Source of the DNA: Taeniopygia guttata
Taxonomy: Eukaryota; Chordata; Aves; Passeriformes; Estrildidae
Direction: 5' to 3'
Assembly: GCF_048771995.1 (NCBI RefSeq)
Contig: NC_133026.1
Span: 151,489,001 to 151,553,000 of the forward strand
DNA length: 64,000 bases
Shown: in pieces, positions 1 to 40,714 of the stretch
How the letters are laid out: every line of letters begins with the position of its first letter
Position numbering within the stretch: the stretch's first letter is position 1
Notes under the pieces: generated by a model
What the model was told of the DNA's origin: nothing
Databases searched by the model: none
Seen by the model: only the letters and a program-made list of their open reading frames with translations
Made by a program: the position numbers and the translations under genes

Positions 1-668
1 TCTTGGCTTGGCCCAAGGTCTTGGCTTGATCCAAAATCTTGGCTTGACCCAAAGTCTTGGATTGACCCAATGAGGTCTTGGATTGACCCCAAGTCTTGGA
101 TTGACCCAAAGTCTTGAATTGACCCTAAATCTTGACTCGACCCAAAATCTTGACTCGACCCAAAGTCTTGGCTTGACCCAAAGTCTTGGATTGACCCAAC
201 AAGGTCCTGGCTTGACGCAAAGTCTTGGATTGACCCAAAGTCTTGGCTTGACCCAAAGTCTTGGATTGACTCAACCATGTCTTGGTTTGGGTGTTGGCTT
301 CACCCAAAGTCTTGCCTTGGCCCAACAAGATTTTGGCTGAACTCAAAGTCTTGGCTTGGCCCAAAGTCTTGGCTTGGCCCAACAAGTCTTGGCTTGACCC
401 AATGAGGTCTTGACTCAACCCAAAGTCTTGGATTGACCCAAAATCTTGACTCGACCCAAAATCTTGGCTTGGCCCAGTGAGATCTTGGATTGACCCAATG
501 AGGTCTTGGAGTGACCCAAAATCTTGGCTTGGCCCAACCATGCCTTGGCTTGGCCCGGTGAGGTCTTGGCTTGACCCAAAGTCTTGGATTGACCCAACAA
601 GGCCTTGGCTTGATCCAAAGTCTTGGATTGACCCAATGAGGTCCTGGCTTGGCCCAAAGTCTTGGCTC
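1..668. repeat. Tandem repeat, roughly 19-bp unit (TTGACCCAAAGTCTTGGA)
   Basis: Degenerate units such as GACCCAAAGTCTTGGATT fill the start of the window, inside the upstream CYP11B intron. The same family returns at 1950-3600 in the next intron. No exon is visible here. Confidence 0.9.
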
Positions 669-1660
669 GGCCCAGTGCCCCCCGGTGCCTCCCGGTGCCT
701 CCCGGTGCCCCCCGGTGCCCCCCGGTGCCTCCCGGTGCCTCCCATTGACTCCCATTGACTCCCATTGACTCCCATTGACTCCCATTGGCTCCCGTTGACT
801 CCCATTGACTCCCATTGACTCTCATTGACTCCCATTAACTCCCGGTGACTCCCAGTGACTCCCGGTGCCTCCCGGTGCCCCCCGGTGCCCCCCGGTGCCC
901 CCCGGTGTGTCCCGTTGACTCCCGGTGCCTCCCATTGACTCCCATTGACTCCCATTGACTCCCATTGACTCCCGGTGCCCCCCGGTGCCCCCCGGTGCCC
1001 CCCGGTGCCTCCCATTGACTCCCATTGACTCCTGGTGCCTCCCGGTGCCCCCCGGTGCCCCCTGGTGTCCCCCATTGACTCCCATTGACTCCCATTGACT
1101 CCCATTGACTCCCGGTGCCTCCCATTGACTCCCATTGACTCCCATTGACTCCCATTGACTCCCATTGACTCCCATTGACTCCCATTGACTCCCGGTGCCT
1201 CCCGGTGCCTCCTGGTGCCTCCCGGTGCCCCCCGGTGCCTCCCGGTGCCTCCTGTTGCCCCCCGGTGCCCCTCGGTGACTCCCATTGACTCCCATTGACT
1301 CCCATTGACTCCCATTGACTCCCGGTGACTCCCGGTGCCCCCCGGTGCCTCCCGGTGCCTCCCGGTGCCTCCCGGTGACTCCCATTGGCTCCCATTGACT
1401 CCCGGTGCCTCCCGGTGCCTCCCATTGACTCCCGGTGCCCCCCGGTGCCTCCCAGTGCCTCCCGGTGCCTCCCATTGACTCCCATTGACTCCCATTGACT
1501 CCCATTGACTCTCGGTGCCTCCCGGTGCCCCCCGGTGCCCCCCGGTGCCCCCCGGTGCCTCCCGGTGCCTCCCGTTGACTCCCATTGACTCCCATTGACT
1601 CCCGGTGCCTCCCGGTGCCTCCCGGTGCCTCCCGGTGCCCCCCGGTGCCCCCGTTTGCCC
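669..1660. repeat. 10-bp minisatellite (CCCATTGACT / CCCGGTGCCT)
   Basis: About 99 units of 10 bp alternate between two main types. It ends just before the penultimate CYP11B exon. Confidence 0.95.
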
Positions 1661-1685
1661 CGGGTCTGACGGTTGCCCCCCGCAG

Positions 1686-1877
1686 ACGCTGTGCCAGGTG
1701 GCGCTCTACGCCATGGGGCGCTGCCCCGACGTGTTCCCGCAGCCCGAGCGCTACGACCCGTGGCGCTGGCTGGGCAAGGACGACACCACCTTCAAGGCCT
1801 TGGCCTTCGGCTTCGGCGCGCGCCAGTGCATCGGCCGGCGCCTGGCCGAGGCCGAGATGATGCTCTTCCTCGCCCAC
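1686..1877 (+). CDS. CYP11B: CYP11B penultimate coding exon (haem-binding loop)
   Basis: The acceptor is cgcag before 1686 and the donor is gtgagt at 1878. It has 64 complete codons, from TLCQVALYAMG to LFLAH. The invariant haem-ligand Cys is codon 48 (1827-1829) in FGFGARQCIG. The CpG-rich coding sequence stands out from the 10-bp repeats upstream and the GACCCAAA repeats downstream. Confidence 0.92.
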
Positions 1878-4037
1878 GTGAGTGGGGGACCCCAAAACGC
1901 CCCCCGGGACCGGTGTGGGGGGGCGGGACCCCACGGGTGGGGTGGGATGGGTCAGAGAGGTCTTGGTTTGACTCAGCGACTCTGGAGGGATCAAGGAGGG
2001 GTTGGGTTGACCCAACGAGGGGTTGGGTGGGCCAAAGTCTTGGATTGACCCAAAATCGCCTTGGTTTGACCCAAAACCACCTTGGATTGAGACAATGAGG
2101 GGTTGGGAGAGCCAAAGTCTTGGATTGACCCAAAACCTTCTTGATTTGACCCAAAACCACCAAGATTTGACCCAAAACCTACTTGGATTGACCCAAAAAC
2201 TCCTCGGTTTGACCCAAAACCTCCTTGGCTTGACCCAATGAGGGGTTGGATGAGTCAAAGTCTTGGATTGAGCCAATGAGGGGTTGGAAGAGTCAAAGTC
2301 TTGGATTAACCCAAAATCTCCTTGGTTTGACCCAAACCCCCTTAGCTTGACCCAAACCTTGGCTTGACCCAAAACCACCAAAATTTGACCCAAAATCACC
2401 TTGGTTTGACCCAAAACCTCCTTGATTTGACCAAAAACCGCCTTGGTTTGACCCAAAATCACCTTGGTTTGACCCAAACCTTGGTTTGACCCAAAACCAC
2501 CAAAATTTGACCCAAAATCACCTTGGTTTGACCCAAAATCTCCTTGGCTTGACCCAAAACCTTCTTGGCTTGACCCAACGAGGGGTTGGGAGAGCCAAAG
2601 TCTTGGATTGACCCAAAATCACCTTGGATTGACCCCAAACCTTCTTGGTTTGACCCAAAATTTCCTTGGATTGACCCAAAACCTCCTTGATTTGACCAAA
2701 AACCGCCTTGGTTTGACCCAAAATCTGCTTGGATTGACCCAAAACCTCCTTGGATTGACCCAATGAGGGGTTGGATGAGCCAAAATCTTGGATTGACCCA
2801 AAACCTCCTTGACTTGACCCAACGAGGGGTTGGGTGAGCCAAAGTCTTGGATTGACCCAAAACCTTCTTGGCTTGACCCACAACCACCAAGATTTGACCC
2901 AAAATCTCCTTGGATTGACCCAAAACCTCCTTGGTTTGACCCAACGAGGGGTTGGATGAGCCAAAGTCTTGGATTGACCCAAAATCACCTTGGCTTGACC
3001 CAAAACCTCCTTGGTTTGACCCAAAACGTCCTTGGCTTGACCCAATGAGGGGTTGGATGAGCCAAAGCCTTGAATTGACCCAACGAGGAGTTGGGTGAGC
3101 CAAAACCTCCTTGGTTTGACCCAAAATCTCCTTGGTTTGACCCAAAACCTCCTTGGTTTGACCCAAAATCTGCTCGGTTTGACCCAAAACCTCCTTGGAT
3201 TGACCCAGCGAGGGGTTGGGCGAGCCAAAGTCTTGGATCGGCCCAACAAGGGGTTGGGAGAGCCATAGTCTTGGTTTGATCCAAAACCTCCTTGGTTTGA
3301 CAAAAATCCTCATTAGCTTGGCCCAAACCTTGTCTTGATCCAAAACGTTCTTGGCTTGACCCAAAATCTCCTTGGTTTGAGCCAACGAGGGGTTGGGCGA
3401 GCCAAAGTCTTGGTTTGAGCCAAAATCACCTTGGTTTGAGCCAAAACCATCAAGATTTGACCCAAACCCCCTTAGCTTGACCCAAACCTTGGTTTGACCC
3501 AAAACTTCCTTGGATTGAGCCAACGAGGGGTTGGGAGAGCCAAAGTCTTGGTTTGACCCAAAATCTTCTTGGTTTGACCCAAAACTTTCTTGGCTTGATC
3601 CAAAGCCCTGAATTTGACCCCAAATTCCCCAGATTTGACCCAAACCCCCCCAATTTGACAAAATCCCCCCAAATTTCACTCAAAAGCCCCAAATTTCCCC
3701 CAACCCCCCCGAATTTTCCCCAAAATCTCCCAAATTTTCCCCAAACCCCCCGAATTTTCCCCAATCCAGGTTCTGGGGAACTTCTCGGTGGAGGCCGCCA
3801 GCCCCGAGGACCCAAACCCCCCAAATTTCACCCAAAATTGCCCAAATTATCCCCAAAATTCCCCAAATTTCCCCCAAAGCCCCTGAATTTTCCCCAAAAC
3901 CCCCCGAATTTTCCCCAATCCAGGTTCTGGGTAATTTCTCGGTGGAGGCCGCCAGCGCGGAGGATCCCGGCACCGTGTTCCGCTTCATTCTGATGCCGCA
4001 GCGCGCGCCCCTGCTCACCTTCCGCTGCCTGCCCTGA
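1686..4037 (+). CDS. CYP11B: CYP11B-type steroid hydroxylase, last two coding exons (5' part lies before the window)
   Basis: Coding parts are 1686-1877 and 3924-4037. Together they give the C-terminal 102 residues of a mitochondrial class I cytochrome P450. The first exon carries the PERF-like FPQPERY and the haem-binding loop FGFGARQCIG, which fits FxxGxRxCxG. The second ends PLLTFRCLP followed by TGA, close to the PLLTFR ending of mammalian CYP11B1/B2. From family knowledge, CYP11B enzymes hydroxylate 11-deoxycorticosteroids at C11 (and C18 in aldosterone synthase) on the inner mitochondrial membrane, fed by adrenodoxin. The intron is phase 0 (gtgagt...ccag). The N-terminal exons are outside the window. 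CYP11A1 is the alternative, but the C-terminus fits CYP11B better. The two CYP11B subtypes cannot be separated from this fragment. Confidence 0.88.
1950..3600. repeat. Roughly 21-bp tandem repeat in the last CYP11B intron
   Basis: Units of the form TTGACCCAAAATCACCTTGG are broken by longer spacers AACGAGGGGTTGGGAGAGCC. The unit is related to the array at 1-668, so one repeat family occupies both sides of the penultimate exon. Confidence 0.9.
3601..3923. repeat. CCCCAAATTT-rich low-complexity sequence before the last CYP11B exon
   Basis: It consists of short C/A tracts such as ccccaaatttcccc. A 154-bp unit containing the exon border is tandemly duplicated inside it. Confidence 0.85.
3770..3812 (+). 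pseudogene. Partial duplicate of the start of the CYP11B last exon
   Basis: The sequence repeats the acceptor (ccaatccag) and about 40 bases of the last exon, VLGNFSVEAASPEDP, exactly 154 bp before the true copy. It then runs straight into intron repeat with no donor. It differs from the real exon at a few bases (GGGAAC for GGTAAT; CCC for GCG). If this acceptor were used the frame would continue into the repeat. Confidence 0.85.
3924..4037 (+). CDS. CYP11B: CYP11B last coding exon
   Basis: The acceptor is ccaatccag before 3924. There are 37 codons, starting VLGNFSVEAASAEDPG and ending PLLTFRCLP, with TGA at 4035-4037. It aligns by eye to the last exon of mammalian CYP11B. The first 40 or so bases also occur 154 bp upstream at 3770-3812. 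Confidence 0.9.
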   Translation, partial: VLGNFSVEAASAEDPGTVFRFILMPQRAPLLTFRCLP

Positions 4038-4049
4038 GCGCCCCGGGGT

Positions 4050-5145
4050 CATCTGGGGTCACACAGGGGTCACGGGGTCAGCTGGGGTCATGGGGTCACA
4101 CGGGGTCGCAGGGACTCACAGGGGCACAGGGTCACATCGGGGTCACGGGTCACAGGGTCACACCGGGGTCATGGGGTCACACATGGTCATGGGGTCATCC
4201 GGGGGCAGGAGGTCATCCAGGTCACGGGGTCGCATGGGGGCACAGGGTCTTACAGGGGCACGGGGTCACACCGGGGTCAGGGGTCATCTGGGTCATGGGG
4301 TCATCCAGGTCACGGGGTCAGGTGGGGTCACAGGGTCGCACGGGGGTCAGGGGGCACTGAGAGGTCATAGGGTCACACCAGGGTCACGGGGTCATCTGGG
4401 TCATGGGCACATACTGGGTCACAAGGTCGCACGAGGGCACAGGGTCACACGGGGTCATGGGGTCAGCCAGGGACACGGGGTCATATGGGGTCATGGGGTC
4501 ACCCGGGGTCATGGGGTCACCCAAGGGTCTAGGGGTCACCCAGAGGTCAGGGGGTACTGAGAGGTCACAGTGTCACACTGGGGTCATGGGGTCACACGGG
4601 GGTCATGGGGTCAGCCGGGGTCAGGGGTCAGCTGGGGGCACAGGGTCTCACAGGGGCATGGGGTCATATGGGGTCACAGGGTCACACCTGGGGTCATGGG
4701 GTCACCCGGGGTCACGGGGTCACACCGAGGTCATGGGGTCAGCCGGGGTCATGGGGTCACCTAAGGGTCTAGGGGTCACATGGGGTCACGGGGTCATCTG
4801 GGGTCATGGGGTCACCTGGGGGTCAGGAGGTCATCTAGGGGTCATGAGGTAATCCAGGGGTCAGGTGGCACTGAGAGGTCACAGCGTCACACCGGGGTCA
4901 TGGGGTCACACGGGGGTCACGGGGTCACATGGGGGTCACACCAGGGTCACAGGGTCATCCGGGGGTCACACGGGGATCACACCGGGGTCATGGGGTCACA
5001 TGGCGGTCACAGGGTCATCCGGAGGTCACGGGGGGGTCACACGGGGGCACAGGGTCACCTGGGGTCGTAGAGTCACAGGGGGTCACCCAGGGGTCACTGA
5101 GGGGTCACTGAAGGGTCACTGATGGGTCACTCAGAGGTCACGGGG
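4050..5145. repeat. GGGGTCAC / GGGGTCAT tandem array
   Basis: About 1.1 kb of roughly 10-14-bp units built on GGGGTCA follows the CYP11B stop. If the AATAAA at 5340 is the poly(A) signal, this is 3' UTR. The units contain many nuclear-receptor half-site-like words (GGGTCA, AGGTCA). Confidence 0.9.
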
Positions 5146-5259
5146 GTTCCCCCCCGCCCCTCCCCCCCCAGGCCCCCCCCGGACCGTGGGAAAATCCTCA
5201 GGGTGGGGGAGGGGGAGGGGCGGGACCCCACACCCCCCCCGCGAGAGGTGGGCGGGTTT

Positions 5260-5322
5260 ATGCAAATGACATGTAAATCATATGCAAATCCCATGCAAAT
5301 CCCATGCAAATCACATGCAAAT
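5260..5322 (+). promoter_or_regulatory. Six octamer (POU/Oct) motifs at exact 11-bp spacing
   Basis: ATGCAAAT starts at 5260, 5282, 5293, 5304 and 5315, and the variant ATGTAAAT at 5271. Every step is 11 bp, about one helical turn, so all sites face the same side of the DNA. POU factors bind ATGCAAAT. A CCAAT at 5338 and an AATAAA at 5340 follow. The target is unknown: the nearest start downstream is DGAT1 at 6943, and the array could also lie in the CYP11B 3' UTR. Confidence 0.6.
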
Positions 5323-5339
5323 GAGCAGCCCCAGCACCC

Positions 5340-5345
5340 AATAAA
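5340..5345 (+). terminator. AATAAA, candidate CYP11B poly(A) signal
   Basis: This is a canonical hexamer 1.3 kb after the CYP11B stop, in a short non-repetitive island. A TATA-like role for a promoter driven by the octamers just upstream cannot be excluded. Confidence 0.45.
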
Positions 5346-5397
5346 GGCGAGTCGCAGGCACGGAGCGGATGGGCTGGGGGGGAGGGGGGCCCGGGGC

Positions 5398-6720
5398 ACC
5401 CCAAAAATCCCAAAAAAAACCCAAAAAAATGCCCCAAAACCCCCCAAAAATCTGCCCCAAAATTCCCAAAAAAATGTCAAAAAATCTGCCCCACAATTCA
5501 CCAAAAATTCCCGAAAAAAACCCCCAAAAAAACCCAAAAAACTGCCCAAAACCCCCCATAAAACTCCCCAAAAAAACCCAAAAAAACTGCCTCAAAACCC
5601 CCCAAAAAACTCCCAAAAAAACCCCCAAAAACTGTCCCAAAACCCCCCAAAAAAACCCCAAGAAAAACCCCAAAAATCCCCAAAAATCTGCCCCAAAACC
5701 CTCTAAAAGAACTCCCCAAAAAACCCCCAAAAAACCCCAAAAACCTGCCCAAAAACCTTGCAAAAAACTCCCCAAAAAAAACCCCAAGAAACCCCACAAA
5801 ACTGCCCCAAAACCCCCCAAAAAAACTCCCAAAAAAAGCCCCAAAAACCCCCAAAACCTTGCAAAAAACTCCCCCAAAAAAACCCAAAAATCTGCCCAAA
5901 AATTCTCAAAAAATATCCCAAAAAACCCCAAAAAGCTGCCCCAAAACCCCCCAAAATTCCCCAAAATCTTCCCCAAAAAAACCCCAAAAAACTCCACAAG
6001 GAACCCCCAAAAATCCCCCCAAAATTCCACAAAAATTCCACAAAAAAAACCCCAAAAATCTGTCCCAAAATTCCCCAAAAATCCCCCCAAAATTCCCCAA
6101 AAATTCCACCAAAAAAAACCCAAAAATCTGTCCCAAAATCCTTCAAAATTTTCCCCAAATTCCCAAAATCCCCAAAAATCGCCCCGAATTTTGCCAAATT
6201 TCCTCTTAATTTTTTTCCAATTTCCCCCCAAATTTCCCAAAATCCTCCCCAATTTTTCCCAAAATTCCCCCAAAATTCCCCCAAATTTCTCCCAAATCCC
6301 TTCAAAATCCTCCCCAATTTTTCCCCAAATCCCCCTAAAATTCCCCAATTTCCCCCCAAATTCTCAAATCTCCCCAAAATCCCCCCAAATTTCCCCAAAA
6401 TTCTCCAAAATTCTCCAAAGCCCCAAAATTTTCCCCCAAATTCCCCCAAAATTCTCCAAGCCCCCAAAATTTTTCCTCAAATTTCCCGAAATCTCCCCAA
6501 AATTATTCCCCAAATTTCCCCTAAAATTCCCCCAAAATTCCCCAATTTCTCCCCAAAATCCGCCCAAATTCCCCCAAATTTCCCCCCAAATCTCTCAAAT
6601 CCCCCCAAATTTCCCCCCAAATCTTTCAAATCCCTCCAGATTTCCCCAAAATTCTCCAAACCCCCCAAATTTTCCCCAAATTCCCCAAAATTCCCAAAAT
6701 CCCCCAAAATCCCCCAAATC
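5398..6720. repeat. CCCCAAAA low-complexity block upstream of DGAT1
   Basis: About 1.3 kb of C2-6 and A3-6 runs occupies this block, first CCCCAAAAA with ctgcccc spacers and then CCCCAAATTT from about 6170. The opposite strand is G-rich and could form quadruplexes. No gene is seen. Confidence 0.9.
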
Positions 6721-6942
6721 CCCCATCCCCCTCGCCCCGCCCCTTTCCCTTCCCCGCCCTCCCATTGGCCACCTGCTCAAACCCCGCCTCCCTTCCCCAT
6801 TGGCTCGCACTTTCCCCGCCCTCTTTTCCCATTGGCCGCCGTCCCCGCCCATCCCGCGGATCCCGCGCGGCCATTGGCGCAGGGGCGGGGGGCGGGGCGG
6901 TGCGAGGTTTCAAAGGGCGGGGCGCGGGCGGGCCGGGCTCAG
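6721..6942 (+). promoter_or_regulatory. DGAT1: DGAT1 CpG-island promoter with four inverted CCAAT boxes
   Basis: The repeat stops and unique CpG-rich sequence begins. ATTGG (inverted CCAAT, NF-Y type) occurs at 6764, 6799, 6831 and 6873, spaced 35, 32 and 42 bp. GC boxes (ccccgccc, ggggcggggc) lie between and after them. There is no clear TATA box, and the start site is probably near 6890-6930. Confidence 0.8.
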
Positions 6943-37805
<30,863 letters not shown>

Positions 37806-37820
37806 CACAGGATAAACCAG

Positions 37821-37826
37821 AATAAA
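37821..37826 (+). terminator. DGAT1: First AATAAA after DGAT1 stop
   Basis: A canonical poly(A) hexamer lies 16 bases after the stop. The spacer unit itself contains AATAAA, so more than ten further hexamers follow to 38740. Which one is used cannot be told. Confidence 0.5.
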
Positions 37827-38810
37827 CCGGAACAAACCAGGTTAAACTGGGTTAAACCGGGAATAAACCGGATAAACCACAGAAACCGGAATAAACCGGA
37901 TAAACCACAGAAACCGGCTCATGTATGTACATGACTATTACGTGTTGCACTGTAACAACACAGGATGACACGGGATAGACCGGGATAGACCACGGAAACC
38001 GGGATAGACCGGGTTAAAACCGGAATAACACGGGATAAACCAGGAATAAACCGGAATAAACCGGATAAACCACAGAAACCGGCTCATGTATGTACATGAC
38101 TATTACGTGTTGCACTGTAACAACACGGGATGACACGGGATAACACGGGTTAAACCCGGGATAAACCGGATAAACCACAGAAACCGGGTTAAACTGGGTT
38201 AAACTGGGATAAACCGGAATAAACCGGATAAACCACACAAACCAGCTCATGTATGTGCATGACTATTACGTGTTGCACTGTAACAACACGGGATAACACG
38301 GGATAGACCGGGATAAACCAGAATAAACCGGAATAAACCGGGATAAACCGGGTAAACCGGGATAAACCGGAATAAACCGGATAAACCGGGATAAACCAGG
38401 ATAAATCACACAAACCGGAATAAACCGGATAAACCACACAAACCGGCTCATGTATGTACATGACTATTACGTGTTGCACTGCAACAACACGGGATAACAC
38501 GGGATAGACCGGGATAAACCGGAATAAACCGGGATAAACCGGGTTAAACCAGATAAACCGGGTTAAACCGGAATAAACCAGGATAAACTGGGAATAAACC
38601 GGATAAACCACAGAAACCGGCTCATGTATGTGCATGACTATTACATGTTGCACTGTAACAACACGGGATAACACGGGATAGACCGGGATAAACCGGAATA
38701 AACCGGATAAACCACAGAAACCAGCTCTGTGCTCAGTTGTGAACCGGGATAAACTGGGATAAACTGGCTCATGTATGTACATGATTATTATGTGCTGCAT
38801 TGTAACCCGG

Positions 38811-39060
38811 GATGGACCGGGATAGACCGGGATAAACTGGGATAAACTGGGATAAACCGGGATAAACTGGGATAGACTGGGATAAACCAGGATAGACTGG
38901 GATAAACTGGGATAAACTGGGATAAACCAGGATAGACTGGGATAAACCGGGACAGCCCCAGGATGGAGCCGGGATAAACCGGGTTAAACCGGGATAGACT
39001 GGGATAAACCGGGACAGAGCCGGGACAGCCCCGGGACACCCCTGGAACTGCCCCATAGCG
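38811..39060. repeat. GGGATAAACTGGGATAGACC repeat
   Basis: Units of 10-11 bp (GGGATAAACT, GGGATAGACC) without the coding segment continue the spacer family of the DGAT1 3' array. Confidence 0.9.
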
Positions 39061-39169
39061 ACCCCACAGTGACCCCACAGCGACCCCACACCGCCCCCCC
39101 CCCCCCGGCCCCGCCGTGACCCCGCAGTGACCCCAGGCCGCCCCTCCCCCCCGTCCCGCCCCCCGGTAC

Positions 39170-40130
39170 CGCCCCCGGTAACGGGACAAAGTGGCTTTGA
39201 TGGGATCAAAGGCACCGGTAATGGGACACCGGTAATGGGACAGTGACACCGGTACCGGCACCGGTAATGGGACAGTGACACCACCCCCAGCCCGGCACAA
39301 AGCGGCTTTGATAACGGGACTGTGACACCGGTAACGGACAGGGGCACCGATACCGGCACAGAGCGGCTTTGATGGGATCAAAGGTACCGGTACCGGTAAC
39401 GGGACACCGGTAATGGGACACCGGTAATGGGACAGTGACACCGGTAACGGGACAGTGACAGTGACACCGGTACCGCCCCCGGTAACGGCACAGAGCGGCT
39501 TTGACGGGATCAAAGGGCTCCGGTAACAGTAACGGGACGGTGACACTGGTAACGGGACCGGCACAAAGCGGCTTTGATGGCATCAAAGGGGTCCAGTAAC
39601 AGACAGTGACACCCGGTACCGGTAACGGGACAGTGACACCGGTAACGGTAAGGGGACAGTGACACCGCCCCCAGCCCGGCACAAAGCGGCTTTGATAACG
39701 GGACCGTGACACCGGTAACTGTAACGGGACCGTGACACTGGTACCAGTACCGGCACCGGCACAGAGCGGCTTTGATGGTATCAAAGGTACCGGTAACGGG
39801 ACAGCGACACCGGTACTGGTAATGGGACAGCGACACCTGGTACTGGTACCGACACCCCCACCCGGTACCGACACCCGGTACTGACACCTTCACCCGGTAC
39901 CAACACCCCCACCCGGTACCGACACCCAACACCCACACCCCAACACTGCCACCCCCACCCGGTACCGACACCCGGTACCGACACCCCCACCCGGTACCGA
40001 CACCCAACACCCACGCCCCAACACTGCCACCCCCACCCGGTACCGGCACCCGGTACCAACACCCGGTACCGACACCCCCACCCGGTACCGGCACCGGCAG
40101 CACCGGGGCCCGGGAGTGGGACCGCGACAG
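39170..40130. repeat. GGTACCGGTAACGGGACAGTGACA repeat, intergenic
   Basis: Units of CCGGTAACGGGACAGTGACAC join with longer blocks GGCACAAAGCGGCTTTGATG. After 39840 it becomes CACCCGGTACCGACACCC. Confidence 0.9.
39195..39786 (+). promoter_or_regulatory. Paired inverted TCF/LEF-like motifs in a repeat
   Basis: CTTTGATGGGATCAAAG or close variants occur at 39195, 39367, 39499, 39572 and 39770; single CTTTGAT occurs at 39306 and 39690. CTTTGAT/ATCAAAG is the TCF/LEF consensus. Each pair is an inverted repeat with a 3-bp centre and could also form a small hairpin. Function is inferred only. Confidence 0.35.
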
Positions 40131-40150
40131 TGGCTGGGATGGGACCCCAA

Positions 40151-40302
40151 ATCTGCATATGGAAATCCATAATCTGCATATGGAAATACAAAATCTGCAT
40201 ATGGAAATCCATAATCTGCATATGGAAATACAAAATCTGCATATGGAAATACAAAAATCTGCATATGGAAATACCAAATCTGCATATGGAAATAAAAAAT
40301 CT
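40151..40302. repeat. 21-bp AT-rich repeat with CATATG (ATCTGCATATGGAAATACAA)
   Basis: Eight units start at 40151, 40172, 40193, 40214, 40235, 40257, 40278 and 40299 (the last degenerate). Seven contain TGCATATGGAAAT, combining an E-box CATATG with an octamer-like word. This is an AT-rich island in otherwise GC-rich sequence, 1.3 kb before the next gene's ATG. Confidence 0.93.
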
Positions 40303-40319
40303 ACACCTAGAACCCCAAA

Positions 40320-40710
40320 TTCACACCCGGAACCGGGAGAGAACCGGGACAGAACCGGGAGAGGACCGGGACAAAACCGGGAATGAACCGGGAATGAACC
40401 GGAACAGAACCGGGACAGAACCGGAAGAGAACAGGGACTGAACCGGGACAGAGCCGGGACAGAACCGGGACAGAACCGGGACAGAACCGGGACAGAACCG
40501 GGACAGAAACGGGAGAGAATCGGGAATGAACCGGGACAGAACCGGGAATGAACCGGGAGAGAACCGGGAGAGAACCGGGACAGAACCGGGAATGAACCGG
40601 GAATGAACCGGGAGAGAACCGGGACCGCACCGGGACCGCACCGGGACAGAACCGGGACTGAACCGGAAGAGAACCGGGACAGAACCGGGACCGAACCAGG
40701 ACCGCAGTGC
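40320..40710. repeat. AACCGGGACAG / AACCGGGAATG repeat
   Basis: About 35 units of 11 bp (GAACCGGGACA), intergenic. Confidence 0.93.
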
Positions 40711-40714
40711 TGGT

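Noticed and set aside
5398-6150. CCCCAAAA runs resembling ciliate telomeres
   Set aside because: Run lengths are irregular, the block lies between two vertebrate genes, and similar C/A blocks fill DGAT1 introns. Not a telomere.
37921-38830. The repeated MYVHDYYV segments as functional small ORFs
   Set aside because: Fifteen or so codons each, downstream of a stop codon, with no initiation context. They are copies of the exon end.
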